Assembly (NCBI GenBank): GCA_000226015.1 | Contig: JH155759.1 | Location: 80,550-106,954 of the forward strand | Reading direction: 5' to 3' | Source: Mnemiopsis leidyi | Lineage: Eukaryota; Ctenophora; Tentaculata; Lobata; Bolinopsidae | DNA length: 26,405 bases | Shown: positions 22,115-26,405 of the stretch, in pieces | Layout of the letters: the number at the start of each line of letters is the position of its first letter | Numbering within the stretch: position 1 is the first letter of the stretch | Made by a program: the position numbers and the translations under genes | The notes under the pieces: generated by a model | Told to the model about the DNA's origin: nothing | Database searches by the model: none | Seen by the model: the letters and a program-made list of their open reading frames with translations, nothing else

Positions 22115-23375
22115 GTCGATTAGAGGAAATTGTACCCGTCATTACGTGTACCTTCATTAGCCAGAGTTACTGTCCAGTACCCTCCACGCTGGGCCCTGTA
22201 TCATTTCTCCGTGCACGTGCGGTCTCTTTGCACGTGCTTCTTTCAACTGTGGGTACTTGTTTCGTTCAATTTCACTTTCATTAAGTTTGCAGCATTAACT
22301 TAATGAATGGTTTACAGCAGTTTAATAAAGCATTGTATGCAATTTGGCGCGATTTAACTCGTCGTTGTTTGAAGTTTTGAGGGATATATCTTCTGGACTA
22401 ATTGGTCAATAAATCCTGAGACAAAGCAACATGGGCTTCTTAGTCCTTAGTCTTAAAATATTATGCGAGTATTGTATCAACTATCATTACATTAACATAT
22501 AGCTGCTATTATAGCATATCGGTTATTTCCGATTGCAAATATTTCGAATAACCCCATCTTAATGACGTCATCATCGACTGTCGACATGAAGACTTTGCTA
22601 CAATGTTGATAAAATATTTTCTATGATTAATATATCGATAGAGCTGTGATCGAACTGATTAAATTAGCTCAAAAGAACCACTACGTGGCTTTAATATGAA
22701 CTTATTACTTTTTAATGTAAGATAAAAAGCTAAAACCCAACATATTTTATATACCCCTATTCATGACTCTCGCGGTTCCAAGAGAATAAACCTTATTTTC
22801 CTCTGGTAACTAGTTCACTTAGCTACACAGAAAATTGAAGAGGTTTTGCATTAATTTTTGCTACTTGTTATAATATGTTGTGTGGTAATAGAACAGTCTT
22901 GGTACTAAAATGTTCAATAAACTTAGGTTGCTTTCACACTTGCGCTCCATAACTAAACTTAACGGATTATACCTTTATAATTGATACATTTATTTATACA
23001 TTTATACATTTATACATTTGTAATCACTTCATTTCAACTTGCTAAACAGAAAGTCGCATAAAGTACATTGACGTGTTGACTGACGGGCCGTAAACTGAAC
23101 AACCTCGATTTTTTATTGCTTTATTCAGTCCTCGCCATGATATTCTAACAAACGTAAAGCCAAGAAGACTTATCCACCGTACACCTAATGTTCGGTAGAG
23201 AAAATAGCCATGTGTATTCTATAACTCAATGCCAAAATCGGGTGATTGAGGCGACACTTCACTTTATCCGAGGCGAAAATCGGGTTATTTAGGCAACACT
23301 TCACTTTGGTCCTGAGTTTCACTTAAGTGCGTGTGTTTAAAAATACTAACCGTTTATATTGCCGGTGCGATGGAA
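22115..23375. other. AT-rich interval with small repeats
   Basis: Contents seen: two GCACGTGC boxes 17 bp apart at 22213 and 22230, one TGACGTCATCATC near 22563, an 8-bp repeat TACATTTA at 22985-23019, and a 42-bp direct duplication at about 23234-23310 (AAAATCGGGT, then GGCGACACTTCACTTT and a diverged copy). No gene is supported. Confidence 0.6.
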
Positions 23376-23620
23376 ATTGGCTTGTCCATTGGTCTGAGGC
23401 TGGCCACCTGATCCGACCGATTCCTGCTATTGGCCAAGCTGCTCCGCTCCGGCCTTCTTATTCCTACACGGATTTGCTAATAAAGTAAATTAATCTGGCC
23501 ACGTGAGAAGCGCGTGGACTGATGCCTGCTTTAGCGGGCAATGTCACGTGTACCTCCGGTCTGTTCCTATTGGCCTTGCCGGTCACGTGTCCACTCCTGA
23601 TTGGTGGGAAAGAGCACGTG
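23376..23620. promoter_or_regulatory. Cluster of CCAAT and CACGTG boxes
   Basis: ATTGG (CCAAT on the minus strand) occurs at 23376, 23388, 23429, 23569 and 23600, all in one orientation. CACGTG occurs at 23500, 23545, 23584 and 23615. The region is clearly richer in GC and CpG than its surroundings. NF-Y binds CCAAT and USF/MYC-type bHLH proteins bind CACGTG; dense mixtures mark promoters. Which gene it would serve is unclear: distal 5' exons of a minus-strand gene to the left, or a plus-strand gene to the right. The ORFs 23503-23697, 23522-23704 and 23601-23819 are overlapping chance frames in the GC-rich patch. Confidence 0.45.
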
Positions 23621-23831
23621 GGCCGCAATCAGCTTGCAATGCTATTCTCATCATCCTATACACATCTACACGCCAGATGCCTGTCTACCTGCCCTGAGTT
23701 GTGATGATGCTGTTTGTTCTGTTTTACCTGGGCCTATTGTTTTATCACACTTCACCGCGCTTTCTCGCGCCGCCACAATTCCGGTCCAATTCGCGGTAAG
23801 GTTCATGAGAACGGATTGACCGCCTTCTGTT

Positions 23832-23847
23832 CGTTGTCATGACAACG
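23832..23847. promoter_or_regulatory. 16-bp perfect palindrome
   Basis: CGTTGTCATGACAACG is identical to its reverse complement. It lies just right of the CCAAT/E-box cluster and is followed by GTCAATCATCA. RFX proteins bind imperfect GTTGCCATGGCAAC palindromes, and this differs from that consensus by one symmetric base pair per half, so it is a plausible X-box-like site. Confidence 0.4.
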
Positions 23848-23849
23848 TC

Positions 23850-26218
23850 AATCATCAGAAGAATGAAGTTTTGCTCCGATTGTAATTTTGTGAATGAGGT
23901 GAATGTACTTTTTAATCTAATTTAACTGACTGTTATAAATTTTTAAAAAGAAATTGGGACGGTGAAGTTATCCTAATTAGCAAGCTTTGATATAGTGCTT
24001 TTTGAAAACAACGAAAAAATTGAAAATTATATTTATATCCTATGCTCGTGATAGATTCCGTACACGGTTTGTATCAGAGTTGTACTCCAAGAAAGATTTC
24101 AACGTAGCAATTACAACAGTTCCGACTTTTAGTCTAGGCTAATAACTGACCTTGAAGTTTAGGGTAGAAAGTAGAGAATAAAAGTTTAGGGTAGAAAGTA
24201 AAGAATAAAGGACTTTGAGATGGTACAGGCCGTTGTCAGGGTCAGTACTATTAAGGTTGAGTTTTAATGGAACTACTGTTCACCGTGTTCACCGTGTACC
24301 ACCATATACCACCATTTTGTATTACTATGTACTGCTTGTACCGTGTACCACTATGTTCAACCATAGTCCCTCGAGGATAAACATTCAACTGAAAAGGTTG
24401 CAGTTTTACAAAATTTATCCAGGCAAATTTGGAGGCCAGGACTCTGACATAACCGTAAAAGAATTCTCCTCTATAAACAATGATCAGAAAAATTCGACCA
24501 TTGCATGGCCATTGAGAATTCGAGATTTTACCTACATGGACATGGTCAAAATAAACATTTTGTCTACAGGTTCTTCCAAAATTTGGGTTAACCATTTTGA
24601 ACATGGCAATTATAAAGTTTTGGTCATGGTCAAATTTTCAAATGATGATATGTGTGTGCCGGGTGCTGTTACTTCACAGTAAAGGAGTAATTATGTCAGG
24701 GCTGTAACTATTGTGTCTGTGTCTAATGGACGCTACCCAACAAGAGTACAAAATGTATCAGATAAGTTTAACATGTTGGGTGACCTATTTGGCTCTAAAG
24801 CTTTCCGGAGTTTGAAGTGTAGATAAAGTTACATACAGCGGCAAATCAAGTTGTTGTGAAGCTACTCGAGCTAAGCAAATTTCCACGCTCTACTGGCTCC
24901 AATGAAAATACTATTGAAAATTGTTAAGACAGTCAGTCTCGCGAACATTGCACATACTTATGTAGATTGTGGAACAAGGGAAACTGCGTCCTGAAATATT
25001 GTTATTGGAGGCATTTCTCCTGTTTGAATCATCAAATCAGGTTTCTTATATCAATTTGAAAGTAATTTGTTCAAATTCAGTATGTTTCCTATTTCAAGCG
25101 AGAAAATTTATTCTAATTTTAGTATCCTTGATTAATTAATTAGTGCTGTGTCTATACAGTTCTACAGATTCACGAAGCCTCCTCTAATGAATTGTCAATT
25201 AAGTTTCATAATTTCTCGTGTAATTCAATTCCACCCCATTGTATGTTAGTAATTAATATGTAATCGATTCGATAATTTGATTTGTTGTGTTAAATAACCC
25301 CGTAGAAGGCTATTACACACAAAAGTTGCGAGGTTGTACTGGTAGTTACGCAATCTTCTTTCACCCTCAACGATGGTGCATCAAAGTTAGGACTGGCCAT
25401 TATCAATATAGTTGTGGTTTGTCACTGTTCTTTCACCAATACGTTCATAAATAGCCTTGTGCCCTCGCATTAAAAGCTTCACTTATGCATTCGGATCAAT
25501 TTGTAAATTGTTCTAATTTGTCTCGTTCAGCTTGAATCTAAATTCAATGAATAGGTTTAACCAAGGGGAAATTGTAAGCTATCCTCATCGTTGGTTTATA
25601 TTTTGCAATACAGGAATAACTATTTTGCAGTACAGGAATAACTAAAAAAATTTTCTCGCGTAAATCTACTAATAATGATGTGACTATTAGCATGAATTTA
25701 TAGTTCCCCGATGACCCTGAAGTACTTTTCGAGGTAGTTGCTGTGGCGGTAAAAAACTGCTTGATTTTGACCGTCAGCTAAGATTTGTCTGTGCATGAAT
25801 AATACAACTTCCCATAGTTGTGTTTGGCTTGAACCTAGTTAAGTTAACTTATTTTTATCATTTAGGTAAAATCATGCGGTGTTATCTGGCACACAGAGTA
25901 TATACTCCTCGGATTGTCAGCACTCATATTGGATTTACATCCTGACATTGCACGGCGTTCCGCTTCTTATGTGCAAATACTTGAGAGTACTTGAGAGTGT
26001 ATTTGTAAGTTCAGCATCGTGACTACTGACTGCTTATCAAGCCAGCTAAAAGTGATTTTATGTATTGGCAAATCGTATTAGTTAGTGCAGCCGTGACTTT
26101 AAAAGCGAAAAATGCAATTTCTATTTGATCAGAACCATAAATATACCATAACCATAATAATACCAAGCAAAAAATGCGAATCATAAGTTTTAAATACGTA
26201 TCTTGAAATTTATCTTGC
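23850..26218. other. Right-hand region without a secure gene
   Basis: A 27-bp duplication (AGTTTAGGGTAGAAAGTA and following bases) lies at 24156-24209, and TACCACCAT/CCGTGTACCAC microrepeats lie at about 24275-24350. Two overlapping opposite-strand ORFs at 24215-24682 (+, 155 aa) and 24251-24604 (-, 117 aa) have no recognised features and cannot both be coding. The rest is AT-rich with nothing evident. Confidence 0.5.
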
Positions 26219-26405
26219 GATGTGGAGATAGTTCTAACTTACCCACATTTGGGATTCACTGGCAGCACGAGTTTCCGAGTTTGCCAAACAGAGATAGTTC
26301 TAACTAACCCACCTTGCAATGTGGAGATAGTTCTAACTAACCCACCCTGCGATGTGGAGATAGTTCTAACTAACCCACCTTGCGATGTGGAGATAGTTCA
26401 ACTAA
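26219..26405. repeat. 33-bp minisatellite running off the window
   Basis: GAGATAGTTC starts at 26224, 26291, 26324, 26357 and 26390. The last four are exactly 33 bp apart and share CTAACTAACCCACC and TGCGATGTG (CAATGTG in one). The first is separated by a diverged stretch of about two unit lengths. The array continues past the right edge. Confidence 0.9.

Noticed and set aside
22012-22284. Plus-strand 90-aa ORF
   Set aside because: It overlaps the possible membrane-protein exon on the other strand and has no features of its own.
24215-24682. Plus-strand 155-aa ORF and its opposite-strand 117-aa partner
   Set aside because: Both cover the same bases, neither has a recognisable domain, and part is microrepeat. 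Kept only as a note on the region.

Overview
The window is animal nuclear DNA, most likely from an invertebrate. It is AT-rich by eye, its genes are split by GT-AG introns of about 0.15 to 2.6 kb, and the one gene I recognise with certainty (UGP2) has a metazoan-like protein. I cannot name the species or phylum. A marine invertebrate such as a cnidarian is a guess from the style of the genome, not something the sequence proves.

Layout. Positions 1-1000 hold repeat DNA: three tandem hairpins, a duplicated segment of about 93 bp and a tandem array of GTGATGTAAT. Positions 1092-14104 (+) encode a complete 13-exon UTP-glucose-1-phosphate uridylyltransferase (UGP2, 502 aa). All exon phases agree and no conserved block is missing. 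Intron 10 of UGP2 carries an intact antisense ORF of 409 aa (10983-12212, -) whose C-terminal part looks like the RNA-binding domain of non-LTR retrotransposon ORF1 proteins; it has its own TATA-like element and AATAAA. Positions 15411-20453 (-) hold an eight-exon gene for a Ser/Pro-rich protein of about 582 aa with C-terminal coiled coils and a KVSF motif. I do not recognise its family. UGP2 and this gene converge tail to tail across 14105-15410. From 20483 to the right edge I find no secure gene, only a doubtful membrane-protein exon (21842-22114), a promoter-like cluster of CACGTG and ATTGG boxes (23376-23620), short duplications and a 33-bp minisatellite that runs off the end.

The most unusual content is in the repeats. 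(1) The 3' splice site plus the first 46 nt of the last UGP2 exon is amplified as a 72-bp, 24-codon tandem unit; three of the six extra copies are open and in frame, so alternative acceptor choice could insert 24, 48 or 72 residues. (2) A minisatellite family built on TGACGTCACGTG (a CRE half fused to an E-box) recurs with exact 21-bp spacing and the same orientation at four places within 4 kb. These are downstream of UGP2, between the genes, in an intron of the minus-strand gene and inside one of its coding exons, where 21 bp gives a 7-residue protein repeat. Relatives with 26-bp and 18-bp spacing lie in UGP2 intron 11 and at 17333-17422. (3) Other UGP2 splice junctions are also duplicated (exon 2 donor, exon 9 acceptor region). 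The locus therefore seems prone to small tandem duplications that copy splice signals. All of this is read by eye; no alignment or search was run.
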